Assembly: GCA_003526525.1 (NCBI GenBank)
Contig: DPVV01000451.1
Coordinates: 1 to 13,516 of the forward strand
DNA from: Lachnoclostridium phytofermentans
Lineage (GTDB): Bacteria; Bacillota; Clostridia; Lachnospirales; Lachnospiraceae
Reading direction: 5' to 3'
Length of the DNA stretch: 13,516 nucleotides
In this document: positions 1 to 5,622 of the stretch, piece by piece
Position numbering within the stretch: the stretch's first letter is position 1
How the letters are laid out: each line of letters starts with the position of its first letter
The notes under the pieces: generated by a model
Database searches by the model: none
The model's input: only the letters and a program-made list of their open reading frames with translations
Told to the model about the DNA's origin: nothing
Made by a program: the position numbers and the translations under genes

Positions 1-137
1 AACTGAGTACCGTACTCACTAACTTTTTTACCCGCTCTCGCAAAGTTTCTATTAGACTTCTTGTCAATTCCCAAAAATGTTGGTTCAAGACCAAGAGCTC
101 TACATCTCTTTAAAACAGGACTCATATCTCTTGCCAT
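1..137 (-). CDS. rpsD: 30S ribosomal protein S4, N-terminal part (runs off the left edge)
   Basis: S4 is a primary 16S rRNA-binding protein that nucleates assembly of the 30S body. Only the first 45 codons plus two bases are present, beginning MARDMSPVLKRCRALGLEP, which resembles clostridial S4; the rest, including the S4 RNA-binding domain, lies outside the window. The ATG follows an AGGAGG (147-152) by 9 nt, and this SD starts right after the rpsK stop, so the two genes are tightly coupled. One cysteine (C12) is visible and no zinc-binding cluster is seen in this part. S4 is the classical autoregulator of the E. coli alpha operon, which makes the structured leader upstream of rpsM in this window relevant. 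The identity is secure despite truncation. Confidence 0.93.
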   Translation of the reverse strand, partial: MARDMSPVLKRCRALGLEPTFLGIDKKSNRNFARAGKKVSEYGTQ

Positions 138-153
138 CTTAATTTACCTCCTA

Positions 154-552
154 TTAGACTCTTCTGCGTTTTGGTGGTCTACAGCCGTTATGAGGAACTG
201 GAGTAACATCTTTAATACTTGTTACTTCGATACCACAAGCCTGAAGTGCACGAATTGCTGCTTCTCTACCTGAACCAGGACCCTTAACCATAACTTCTAC
301 AGTTCTTAAACCATGAACTAAAGCTGCCTTAGCTGCAGTTTCAGCTGCCATCTGCGCTGCATATGGAGTTGACTTTCTAGAACCTCTAAATCCTAATCCA
401 CCTGCACTTGCCCATGAAAGAGCGTTACCTTCAGCGTCTGTTAAGGTAACAATTGTATTATTAAAAGATGACTGAATATGTGCCTGTCCACGATCGACGT
501 TCTTTTTAACACGCTTCTTTGTCACTTTTTTAGCTGCTATCTTCTTAGCCAT
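154..552 (-). CDS. rpsK: 30S ribosomal protein S11
   Basis: S11 forms part of the platform of the 30S subunit near the E site and contacts mRNA and 16S rRNA. The 132-residue product has the normal length. A lysine-rich N-terminal tail (residues 1-19) precedes the core, which starts [18 protein letters not shown], and the chain ends in the conserved [13 protein letters not shown] tail. AGGAGG lies 7 nt upstream of the ATG. The gene follows rpsM after 62 nt, which contain a hairpin right behind the rpsM stop, and precedes rpsD with an SD immediately after its own stop. Confidence 0.98.
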   Translation of the reverse strand: MAKKIAAKKVTKKRVKKNVDRGQAHIQSSFNNTIVTLTDAEGNALSWASAGGLGFRGSRKSTPYAAQMAAETAAKAALVHGLRTVEVMVKGPGSGREAAIRALQACGIEVTSIKDVTPVPHNGCRPPKRRRV

Positions 553-593
553 TTCAAACCCTCCTATTGGATTTTTTACATCGTAATAAATGG

Positions 594-613
594 CTCATGT
601 TATACTACATGAG
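594..613 (-). other. Perfect 7-bp hairpin just after the rpsM stop
   Basis: Read on the minus strand, CTCATGT and ACATGAG (613-607 and 600-594) form a perfect stem with a six-base loop, starting two nucleotides after the rpsM stop. No run of T follows, so it is not a standard intrinsic terminator. A role in mRNA processing, stability or in uncoupling rpsM from rpsK is inference. Confidence 0.5.
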
Positions 614-614
614 A

Positions 615-983
615 CTATTTCTTCTTATTAGCAACAGTACGCTTAGGACCTTTTCTAGTTCTAGCGTTTGTTTTAGTCTTCTGTCCACGAACTGGAAGAC
701 CTTTTCTGTGACGGATTCCTCTATAGCATCCGATTTCCTGTAATCTCTTGATGTTAAGAGCGATTTCTCTTCTTAAGTCACCTTCTACTAACATTGTCTC
801 ATCGATGACATCACGAATCTTTGCCACTTCTTCGTCAGTTAAATCTCTAACACGAGTGTCTGGGTTAACTCCAGCTTTAGCAAGGATACGGTTGGAGCTT
901 ACTCTACCGATACCATATACATAAGTAAGTCCGATTTCTACACGTTTCTCTCTTGGTAAGTCTACACCACTAATACGAGCCAT
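615..983 (-). CDS. rpsM: 30S ribosomal protein S13
   Basis: S13 sits in the head of the 30S subunit, contacts the 50S subunit (intersubunit bridge) and the P-site tRNA. The 122-residue product has the family length. It opens [20 protein letters not shown], has a helix-hairpin-helix-like segment (about residues 14-48), and ends in the basic tail with [14 protein letters not shown] (88-101) and a lysine cluster. The SD GGAGGTG is 10 nt before this ATG; another ATG 8 nt upstream lies out of frame and only 2 nt behind the SD. This is the first alpha-part gene and follows a 582-nt non-coding leader rich in hairpins. Confidence 0.98.
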   Translation of the reverse strand: MARISGVDLPREKRVEIGLTYVYGIGRVSSNRILAKAGVNPDTRVRDLTDEEVAKIRDVIDETMLVEGDLRREIALNIKRLQEIGCYRGIRHRKGLPVRGQKTKTNARTRKGPKRTVANKKK

Positions 984-1026
984 GTGACCATTGCACCTCC
1001 GTTAATTGTATTGAGCAAGACATCTT

Positions 1027-1062
1027 GGTATCATGTCCCTAAGGACAAGTGAAATGTATACC
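1027..1062 (-). promoter_or_regulatory. Hairpin close to the rpsM ribosome-binding site
   Basis: On the minus strand GGTAT (1062-1058) pairs with ATACC (1031-1027), enclosing a perfect TGTCC/GGACA hairpin with loop TTAG (1047-1034). GACAT in the 3' arm could alternatively pair with ATGTC a few bases downstream. The 5' part carries a 19-nt motif shared with the spacer before rplF. It may affect access to the rpsM SD. Confidence 0.4.
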
Positions 1063-1098
1063 TTATGTTCCAGCTCTTATCATATAAGTTACCTTCAA

Positions 1099-1169
1099 CA
1101 ACCGAAATTCCACTTAGGAACTGGTTGTCGGTAAAAGTTTAGATAAACTCTTACCTAGGATAAGACAAC
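1099..1169 (-). promoter_or_regulatory. Two mutually exclusive hairpins upstream of rpsM
   Basis: State one: GTTGTC (1169-1164) pairs with GACAAC (1129-1124) around a 12-bp stem (1155-1144 with 1141-1130, one G-U, loop TC). State two: CAACC (1127-1123) pairs with GGTTG (1103-1099) around AGTTCC/GGAATT (1122-1117 with 1111-1106). The segment 1124-1127 takes part in both, so the outer pairings exclude each other. This is the geometry of a switch, but no ligand or expression data are visible. Confidence 0.4.
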
Positions 1170-1252
1170 GTCCTACCCCTCTTAAATAAGCGTAATGAAC
1201 AACACACCCTGGTGTGTCAACGCGAGAATGTTCTTAGGGTAGTAATTCCCAT

Positions 1253-1278
1253 AAAAAAAGACACCTCTAGCGGATGTC
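1253..1278 (-). terminator. Candidate intrinsic terminator (attenuator) inside the rpmJ-rpsM leader
   Basis: On the minus strand GACATCC (1278-1272) pairs with the arm ending GGTGTC (1265-1260), with one G-U pair and one bulged base, and is followed directly by seven T residues (1259-1253). It lies about 270 nt upstream of rpsM and 290 nt downstream of rpmJ. The 5' arm is also part of two competing pairings (with 1339-1348, and within 1269-1293), so read-through could be controlled. The stem is short, so real termination strength is uncertain. Confidence 0.5.
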
Positions 1279-1348
1279 ATTACGTCAGCCGCTTTAAATT
1301 GTGACAATACATTGCGAATGTACTGAAAGAGTAGATGATAATGACACC
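1269..1348 (-). promoter_or_regulatory. Alternative (antiterminator-like) pairings competing with the terminator
   Basis: GGTGTCATTA (1348-1339) can pair over ten positions, one of them G-U, with TAATGACATC (1282-1273), the segment that also makes the 5' arm of the terminator. A perfect TACATT/AATGTA hairpin (1322-1308) lies between them. A second option is AGCGG (1293-1289) with CCGCT (1273-1269), extended by TG/CA after one mismatch. Both would disrupt the terminator. The pairings are visible in the sequence; function is inferred. Confidence 0.42.
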
Positions 1349-1540
1349 TAACTCTAAAATCAAAGATTCACTTTGACCCACAATATCACAATAATACCTG
1401 TCGGTTCACTCTCTATAAGAAGAGCAGTGCCGCAATATTTGACTTAGGGCCTAAATTTTTTTCAGACTCCTAGTACAGGTGATTGTAACACAGAAAGCAA
1501 GAACTATTTCTATATAAGTACAAAATGCACTCTATGGAAA

Positions 1541-1563
1541 CAATTAATCGCACAGATTAATTG
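1541..1563 (-). other. Perfect 9-bp hairpin directly after the rpmJ stop
   Basis: CAATTAATC (1563-1555) and GATTAATTG (1549-1541) form a perfect stem with loop TGTGC, starting two nucleotides past the rpmJ TAA. The stem is A+T-rich and is followed only by TTT, so it would be a poor intrinsic terminator. It may mark the 3' end of a processed rpmJ message. Confidence 0.45.
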
Positions 1564-1565
1564 AA

Positions 1566-1679
1566 TTAGCCTTGTCTTTGTTTGTGTTTTGGGTTCTCAC
1601 AGATAACTCTGATTGCGCCCTTTCTTTTAATGATTTTACATTTTTCGCAAATTGGTTTAACTGAAGATCTAACCTTCAT
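1566..1679 (-). CDS. rpmJ: 50S ribosomal protein L36, zinc-binding type
   Basis: L36 is the smallest 50S protein and is held together by a zinc ion. The 37-residue product begins [20 protein letters not shown] and carries the four zinc ligands C11, C14, C27 and H32, so it is the zinc-containing (C+) form. The ATG follows AAAGGAG (1691-1697) at good spacing. Unlike in compact clusters, the gene is isolated: 191 nt separate it from infA and 582 nt from rpsM. A strong promoter candidate about 35 nt upstream suggests it is the first gene of a separate transcript. Confidence 0.97.
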
Positions 1680-1707
1680 TGACAATTCACTCCTTTCAAA
1701 AAAGTCC

Positions 1708-1743
1708 GTCTTATATTATATCATGTGTAAACTATAATAGCAA
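1708..1743 (-). promoter_or_regulatory. Sigma-A-type promoter upstream of rpmJ
   Basis: On the minus strand there is a -35 box TTGCTA (1743-1738, four of six consensus bases), a 17-nt spacer and a perfect -10 TATAAT (1720-1715) preceded by TG, an extended -10. Transcription would start near 1708. Upstream (about 1745-1790) are A- and T-tracts resembling an UP element. This is the best promoter in the window and would drive rpmJ-rpsM-rpsK-rpsD and probably rpoA-rplQ beyond the edge, independently of the upstream genes. Confidence 0.82.
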
Positions 1744-1801
1744 GTAGTATTTTTTCTATAAATTTCGAGAAAATTTTTCTTAATTTTCTTGCTTGTATTA
1801 C

Positions 1802-1817
1802 TGTGGGCTTGCCCACA
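1802..1817 (-). other. GC-rich 7-bp palindrome in the infA-rpmJ spacer
   Basis: TGTGGGC and GCCCACA form a perfect inverted repeat with two central bases, upstream of the A-tracts of the rpmJ promoter. Neither side has a T-run, so it is not a canonical terminator. It could be a hairpin ending the spc message by processing, or an operator-like site; the sequence does not decide. Confidence 0.35.
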
Positions 1818-1828
1818 AAATTGACAGA

Positions 1829-1858
1829 AGTTATGGTTGAATTGTACTAACTTCAACC
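1829..1858 (-). other. Overlapping inverted repeats after infA
   Basis: GGTTGAA (1858-1852) pairs with TTCAACC (1841-1835), a perfect 7-bp stem 12 nt after the infA stop. AAGTTA (1853-1848) can alternatively pair with TAACTT (1834-1829). The two stems share bases and exclude each other. No function can be assigned. Confidence 0.35.
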
Positions 1859-1870
1859 TTCTTTCGCTAC

Positions 1871-2089
1871 TTATTTATCTCTCCAGATAATTCTACCCTT
1901 CGTTAAATCGTATGGGGACAACTCTAAAGTTACCTTATCACCAGGCACAATTTTAATGAAGTTCATTCTAAGCTTTCCACTGATATGGGCCAACACTCTG
2001 TGTCCGTTCTCAAGTTCTACTGAAAACATTGCGTTTGGTAGTTTCTCAATTACGGTTCCTTCAATTTCTACAACATCGGTCTTTGACAT
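1871..2089 (-). CDS. infA: Translation initiation factor IF-1
   Basis: IF-1 binds the A site of the 30S subunit during initiation and assists IF-2 and IF-3. The 72-residue product starting [20 protein letters not shown] has the exact family length and is a single S1-type OB fold; conserved segments are [19 protein letters not shown] (27-45) and the C-terminal [16 protein letters not shown] chose the ATG at 2089 because GGAGG is 5 nt upstream and the protein then matches the family; an in-frame ATG four codons earlier overlaps that SD. Some clostridial clusters have a small KOW-domain gene between map and infA; none is present here, only 69 nt with a hairpin. Confidence 0.97.
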   Translation of the reverse strand: MSKTDVVEIEGTVIEKLPNAMFSVELENGHRVLAHISGKLRMNFIKIVPGDKVTLELSPYDLTKGRIIWRDK

Positions 2090-2129
2090 CCTAACCTCCA
2101 TTCTGGCTATTTAGCGCCAAATTATAACG

Positions 2130-2165
2130 ATGGTATATTTGCTAGTTAGCAAAAATTACTACCAT
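2130..2165 (-). other. Two-part hairpin embedding the map stop codon
   Basis: ATGGTA (2165-2160) pairs with TACCAT (2135-2130), and inside it TTTGCT pairs with AGCAAA (within 2153-2138). The map TAG stop (2161-2159) lies in the outer stem. No T-run follows, so termination is unlikely; a link to map translation or mRNA stability is speculative. Confidence 0.4.
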
Positions 2166-2914
2166 CTCAGTGACAATATTTCCGGTTCTCCGGTTGTTAT
2201 TACGATTGTATTTTCATAGTGCGCGGACAGACTTCCGTCCTGAGTCGCTATCGTCCAATCATCTTCTAAGCACCACACTTCATGGCTTCCTGCATTCACC
2301 ATTGGTTCAATAGCAAGAGTCATACCAGGCTCCAACCGAATACCCCTTCTCTTTTGTCTGAAGTTTGGTATCTGTGGATCCTCATGCATCTGTGTTCCTA
2401 TTCCATGCCCCACTAGGTCTTTAACACAGGTAAATCCATGAGCGATTACATAGTCCTCAATAGCAGCAGAGATATCATGTAGATGATTACCTTCTTTTGC
2501 ATATTTCATACCTTCAAAAAAGCTTTGCTTTGTAACATTAATCAGCAGTTCGGCCTCTTTCGACACATTTCCAACCGCTATGGTTCTCGCTGCGTCAGAA
2601 TGATAGCCCTGATAGATAACTCCAGCATCTAGACTAACGATATCGCCTTCTTTTATAATGCGACTTTTCTTTGGAATTCCATGAACTACTTCATCATTTA
2701 ATGATACACATACCGAAGCTGGATATCCATTATAATTTAGAAAGGATGGAATACATCCAAAGGAACGTATTTTTTCTGTTGCTAGTTTATCAATATCGAG
2801 AGTAGAGATGCCAGGCTTTATCATTTGTTCCAGTGCATCGTGCACTTCGGCTAGAATTTTCCCAGCTTCTCTCATTAACTCTATTTCTTTTGCAGATTTA
2901 ATTGTTACTGACAT
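2159..2914 (-). CDS. map: Methionine aminopeptidase, type I
   Basis: The enzyme removes the initiator methionine from nascent proteins at the ribosome using a dinuclear metal centre. In the 251-residue product the metal ligands of the pita-bread fold are in place: D96 (SLDAG), D107 (HSDAAR), H170 (VGHGIG), E203 (AIEP) and E234 (ENT); H79 (HGIP) and H177 are the usual active-site histidines. There is no long N-terminal extension, so it is the plain type Ia form. I chose the ATG at 2914, giving MSVTIKSAKEIELMREAG, because GGAG lies 7 nt upstream; the longest frame adds seven residues without an SD. It sits between adk and infA, as in many Firmicutes. Confidence 0.97.
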   Translation of the reverse strand: MSVTIKSAKEIELMREAGKILAEVHDALEQMIKPGISTLDIDKLATEKIRSFGCIPSFLNYNGYPASVCVSLNDEVVHGIPKKSRIIKEGDIVSLDAGVIYQGYHSDAARTIAVGNVSKEAELLINVTKQSFFEGMKYAKEGNHLHDISAAIEDYVIAHGFTCVKDLVGHGIGTQMHEDPQIPNFRQKRRGIRLEPGMTLAIEPMVNAGSHEVWCLEDDWTIATQDGSLSAHYENTIVITTGEPEILSLRW

Positions 2915-2942
2915 TCGTAATCTCCATTCTGTCACAAGCCTG

Positions 2943-2968
2943 CGAATTTGGGCGAAAGCTCAAATTCG
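2943..2968 (-). other. Strong hairpin between adk and map
   Basis: CGAATTTG (2968-2961) and CAAATTCG (2950-2943) form a perfect 8-bp stem, extended after one mismatch by GC/GC around a TTTC loop. It lies 30 nt past the adk stop and about 20 nt before the map SD. No T-run follows. It may uncouple or stabilise the two parts of the message. Confidence 0.5.
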
Positions 2969-2998
2969 TGATTCTGCTTCTTTTTCGTAACTCGCTAT

Positions 2999-3652
2999 TT
3001 ACTGTGCTACTTTCCCAAGAATGCCGATAATATCTTCGAATACTTCTAATGCGTCCTTCGTACCATCCACTTCCTCTAATAGCCCGAGTCCATGATAATA
3101 ATTTATTAACGGTTGTGTCTGATTATGATATACGTTAAGACGTTTTGCTACCGTTTCTGGCTTATCGTCATCACGTATGATCAGCTCTCCTCCACAAGCA
3201 TCACAGATGCCTTCCTTTTTGGTAGGAGTAAATACCACATGATAGGTTCCGCCGCATGATACACATGCTCTTCTTCCAGACATACGAGAAACAATTAATT
3301 CATCCGGAACTTCGATATTAATAGCATAATCAATTTGTTCTCCTACCTCTACCAGCGCTTTATTTAAAGCATCTGCCTGAGGAATTGTTCTTGGAAAACC
3401 ATCCAATACATATCCATTCTTACAGTCATCCTGTGCAAAACGATCCATAACCATATCTAAAGTAATTTCATCTGGAACTAGTAACCCCTGGTCCATATAC
3501 TCTTTCGCTTTTGCCCCGAGCTCCGTATTATTCTTAATATTTGCTCGAAAGATATCTCCTGTTGAAATATGTGGAATTTTGTACTTTTCTGCTATTTTTT
3601 TCGCTTGTGTTCCTTTCCCCGCTCCTGGAGCACCTAACATAATAATTTTCAT
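2999..3652 (-). CDS. adk: Adenylate kinase (zinc-finger LID type)
   Basis: The enzyme interconverts 2 ADP with ATP and AMP and balances adenylate energy charge in the cytoplasm. The product is 217 residues long, as usual. It has the P-loop GAPGAGKG (7-14), the AMP-binding region TGDIFR (31-36) and DGFPRT (84-89). The LID domain carries C130, C133, C150 and C153, a structural zinc site typical of Gram-positive enzymes. The start at 3652 gives [10 protein letters not shown]; an in-frame ATG at 3661 is only 3 nt behind the AGGAGG, while 3652 is 12 nt behind it, so the start is slightly ambiguous. The usual neighbour secY is 174 nt upstream, an unusually wide spacer with hairpins. Confidence 0.97.
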   Translation of the reverse strand: MKIIMLGAPGAGKGTQAKKIAEKYKIPHISTGDIFRANIKNNTELGAKAKEYMDQGLLVPDEITLDMVMDRFAQDDCKNGYVLDGFPRTIPQADALNKALVEVGEQIDYAINIEVPDELIVSRMSGRRACVSCGGTYHVVFTPTKKEGICDACGGELIIRDDDKPETVAKRLNVYHNQTQPLINYYHGLGLLEEVDGTKDALEVFEDIIGILGKVAQ

Positions 3653-3683
3653 GGTATTCATTATCCTCCTATTATTTAACAAT

Positions 3684-3708
3684 AAAAAGCACGCTTGGCG
3701 AACTTTTT
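3684..3708 (-). terminator. Possible weak or bidirectional terminator hairpin before adk
   Basis: AAAAAG (3708-3703) pairs with CTTTTT (3689-3684), continued by T-G, one mismatch and CGC/GCG around loop CAA. The T-tract is mostly inside the stem, as in A-tract/T-tract bidirectional terminators, and is followed by ATTG. Leaky termination between secY and adk is possible but not shown. Confidence 0.3.
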
Positions 3709-3730
3709 CCTTGTCATGAATAAACCAACG

Positions 3731-3771
3731 ATAGGAGCTGAAGCAAAAGTGTCTTTTACTACAGCTCCTAT
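3731..3771 (-). other. Large perfect hairpin downstream of secY
   Basis: ATAGGAGCTG (3771-3762) pairs with CAGCTCCTAT (3740-3731) over ten perfect base pairs. Inside are three-base internal loops and a second stem TAAAAG/CTTTTG closed by ACA. No T-run follows, so it is more likely a stability or processing element than an intrinsic terminator. Confidence 0.55.
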
Positions 3772-3826
3772 GTTAGTAATACAATAGGTAACGACTTACC
3801 GTACATCCCTATTGCAATGCTTTACA

Positions 3827-5155
3827 TTAGTCATTTAAGAAACCTTTATAATGACGAACGAGCATTTGTGATTCAACTTGCTTCATTGTCTCAAGTACTA
3901 CACTGACTACGATGATTAATGATGTACCGCTAAAGGATACATGTGCATCAAACATACCAGAGAAGAAAATCGGGATAATCGCAACAATCATAAGACCAAT
4001 TGCACCGATAAAGATAATGTAATTCAAAACCTTTGTTAAGTACTCAGTCGTTGGCTTACCTGGACGAATACCAGGAATGAAGCCACCCTGTTTCTTCATA
4101 TTGTTTGCTACTTCCATTGGATTGAAAGTAATTGATGTATAGAAATAAGCAAAGAATACAATCAATGCCATATAAATAAGTACACCAACAGTATATTTAA
4201 ATTCACCGTTTTTAATGCTAAACCAGTTTTGAGAGTTCAGCATGTATAATACCTTTGGCCAGAAGTAAGCTCTAGCTGGCTGAACACCAAAGAATGAAGC
4301 AATGATAATAGGGAACTGCATGATAGATACCGCAAAGATTACTGGGATAACACCAGCAGTGTTTACTTTTAACGGAATATGGGAGGATTGTCCACCCACC
4401 ATTTTTCTACCCTGCACCTTCTTAGCATACTGTACAGCGATTTTTCTCTGTGCAGCATTAAGTAAGATAATTAATACAACAGATACTAGAATTACTGCTA
4501 CGATGATGATACCGGCAGTTACACCCTTAACAACACTTTCTCCAATGATGAACTTCTGGATTAATCCATAGATATCAGTTGGCATATTAGCAACAATGTT
4601 AATTAACAGGATGACAGAGATACCATTACCTACACCCTTTTCAGTTATTCTTTCACCTAACCACATAAGAATTGCGGAACCAGCAGTGAAAGATGCAGTA
4701 ATGACTACTATGTTAGTGAAGGTTAAACCACCCTCTAATGCACCTGAACCACTAAAGCCTATAACCATAGCTACAGATTCAATAATAGCTAGTCCGATAG
4801 TAACATATCTAGAAATCTCTGCGATTTTCTTTCTTCCAGATTCTCCATCCTTTTGCATCTCTTCAAGCTTAGGAATTGCAATTGTTAATAATTGCATGAT
4901 AATCGAGGAAGTAATGTATGGTCCGATACCAAGAGCAAATAATGACATTCTAGTAAAGGAACCACCAGTAAAGGAATCTAGGAAACTAAGTCCACTACCG
5001 AAGTTGTTCTGTAACCAATTGGCGATTACCGCCTGGTTCACTCCCGGAACCGGGAGCTGTGAACCAAGACGTACGATAATCAAAACCATAAACGTAAATA
5101 AAAGCTTGTTTCTAATATCTTTAATCTTAAAGGCATTTCTGACCGTTTTAAGCAT
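3827..5155 (-). CDS. secY: Protein translocase subunit SecY
   Basis: SecY is the central channel of the SecYEG translocon in the cytoplasmic membrane. The 442-residue product has the usual length and pattern of ten hydrophobic segments. The first (about 17-37) ends in RLGSQLPVPGV; the plug and second segment (57-90) include SFLDSFTGGSFTRMSLFALG; the long cytoplasmic loop near 230-270 has AQRKIAVQYAKK; the late cytoplasmic loop has RPGKPTTEYL. The chain ends in the short hydrophilic tail expected. The ATG is one nucleotide after the rplO stop. Its SD, GAGGTGATCT inside the end of rplO, is an extended match to the 16S 3' end. It is the last spc gene before a long structured spacer. Confidence 0.98.
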   Translation of the reverse strand: MLKTVRNAFKIKDIRNKLLFTFMVLIIVRLGSQLPVPGVNQAVIANWLQNNFGSGLSFLDSFTGGSFTRMSLFALGIGPYITSSIIMQLLTIAIPKLEEMQKDGESGRKKIAEISRYVTIGLAIIESVAMVIGFSGSGALEGGLTFTNIVVITASFTAGSAILMWLGERITEKGVGNGISVILLINIVANMPTDIYGLIQKFIIGESVVKGVTAGIIIVAVILVSVVLIILLNAAQRKIAVQYAKKVQGRKMVGGQSSHIPLKVNTAGVIPVIFAVSIMQFPIIIASFFGVQPARAYFWPKVLYMLNSQNWFSIKNGEFKYTVGVLIYMALIVFFAYFYTSITFNPMEVANNMKKQGGFIPGIRPGKPTTEYLTKVLNYIIFIGAIGLMIVAIIPIFFSGMFDAHVSFSGTSLIIVVSVVLETMKQVESQMLVRHYKGFLND

Positions 5156-5156
5156 A

Positions 5157-5597
5157 CTAGATCACCTCAGCATTTCCACCAAGAGCCTTAATCTTTTCGA
5201 TCGCGCTTTCAGAGAAAGCTGAAACCTTAACATTAAGCTTCTTAGTTAATTCTCCGTTTCCAAGAATCTTTACTCCGTCTTTCGGATTGCTAATGATGCC
5301 AATTTCTCTAAGGCTTTCTACTGTTACGTCTGCACCATCTTCAAATCTATTTAACATGCTTACGTTAACTGAAATAATTTCTTTTGTATTTCTGTTCTTA
5401 AAACCTCTCTTAGGAAGTCTACGGTATAAAGGCATCTGACCACCTTCGAAACCAACTCTAGGAGCTCCTGAACGAGCTTTTTGGCCTTTATGACCTTTAC
5501 CTGCAGTCTTACCATTTCCCGAACCGTGTCCACGTCCACGTCTGAAGTTTCCACTCTGTTTAGAACCGTCTGCTGGTCTTAAATCTGTTAAATTCAT
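5157..5597 (-). CDS. rplO: 50S ribosomal protein L15
   Basis: L15 is a late-assembly 50S protein that reaches into the 23S rRNA core. The 146-residue product starts [14 protein letters not shown] and has the family's glycine- and arginine-rich extended N-terminal half (about 18-55, with [20 protein letters not shown]) followed by a globular C-terminal domain. The ATG at 5597 is 8 nt behind AAGGAGG. An in-frame GTG three codons earlier overlaps the SD and was rejected. The gene is followed by secY with one nucleotide between, so translation is probably coupled. Confidence 0.97.
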   Translation of the reverse strand: MNLTDLRPADGSKQSGNFRRGRGHGSGNGKTAGKGHKGQKARSGAPRVGFEGGQMPLYRRLPKRGFKNRNTKEIISVNVSMLNRFEDGADVTVESLREIGIISNPKDGVKILGNGELTKKLNVKVSAFSESAIEKIKALGGNAEVI

Positions 5598-5622
5598 CGT
5601 GTGCACCTCCTTACTTATATTA

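Larger units (their letters stand above)
984..1565 (-). ncRNA. Long structured spacer/leader between rpmJ and rpsM, candidate cis-regulatory RNA
   Basis: This 582-nt stretch has no credible gene on either strand, although neighbouring genes in this cluster are usually separated by tens of bases. On the minus strand it holds a dense series of inverted repeats. In order of transcription these are a 9-bp hairpin after rpmJ, a long-range 11-bp stem (1475-1486 with 1388-1401), a 6-bp hairpin (1376-1360), and an attenuator-like region with a T-run (1348-1253). A 6-bp stem-loop (1217-1202), a 12-bp hairpin (1155-1130), an overlapping alternative hairpin (1127-1099) and a final hairpin about 35 nt before the rpsM SD (1062-1027) follow. 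It resembles no leader that I can name. By analogy to the E. coli alpha operon, S4 (rpsD downstream) is one possible ligand; that is a guess. Confidence 0.55.
3653..3826 (-). other. secY-adk spacer with three inverted repeats
   Basis: These 174 nt contain no gene. In order of transcription there is a CAATAGG/CCTATTG stem with a shorter GTAA/TTA stem inside (about 3813-3782), a large hairpin (3771-3731) and an A-tract/T-tract hairpin (3708-3684), then the adk SD. Together they would strongly fold the message between secY and adk. I see no convincing promoter here. Confidence 0.5.

Noticed and set aside
61..273. Plus-strand open frame opposite rpsD and rpsK
   Set aside because: It overlaps two certain genes on the other strand and resembles no protein.
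1202..1241. TTGACA at about 1220 as the -35 of a promoter for rpsM
   Set aside because: At 16-18 nt spacing there is no acceptable -10 (best CATTAC), and the TTGACA is partly the arm of an ACACAC/GTGTGT hairpin.
984..1565. T-box leader or group II intron in the rpmJ-rpsM spacer
   Set aside because: I find no T-box consensus (AGGGTGGNACCGCG) and no domain V-like hairpin or intron-encoded protein.
4302..5222. Plus-strand open frames opposite secY and rplO
   Set aside because: They are antisense shadows of secY and rplO, without SD sequences or recognisable products.
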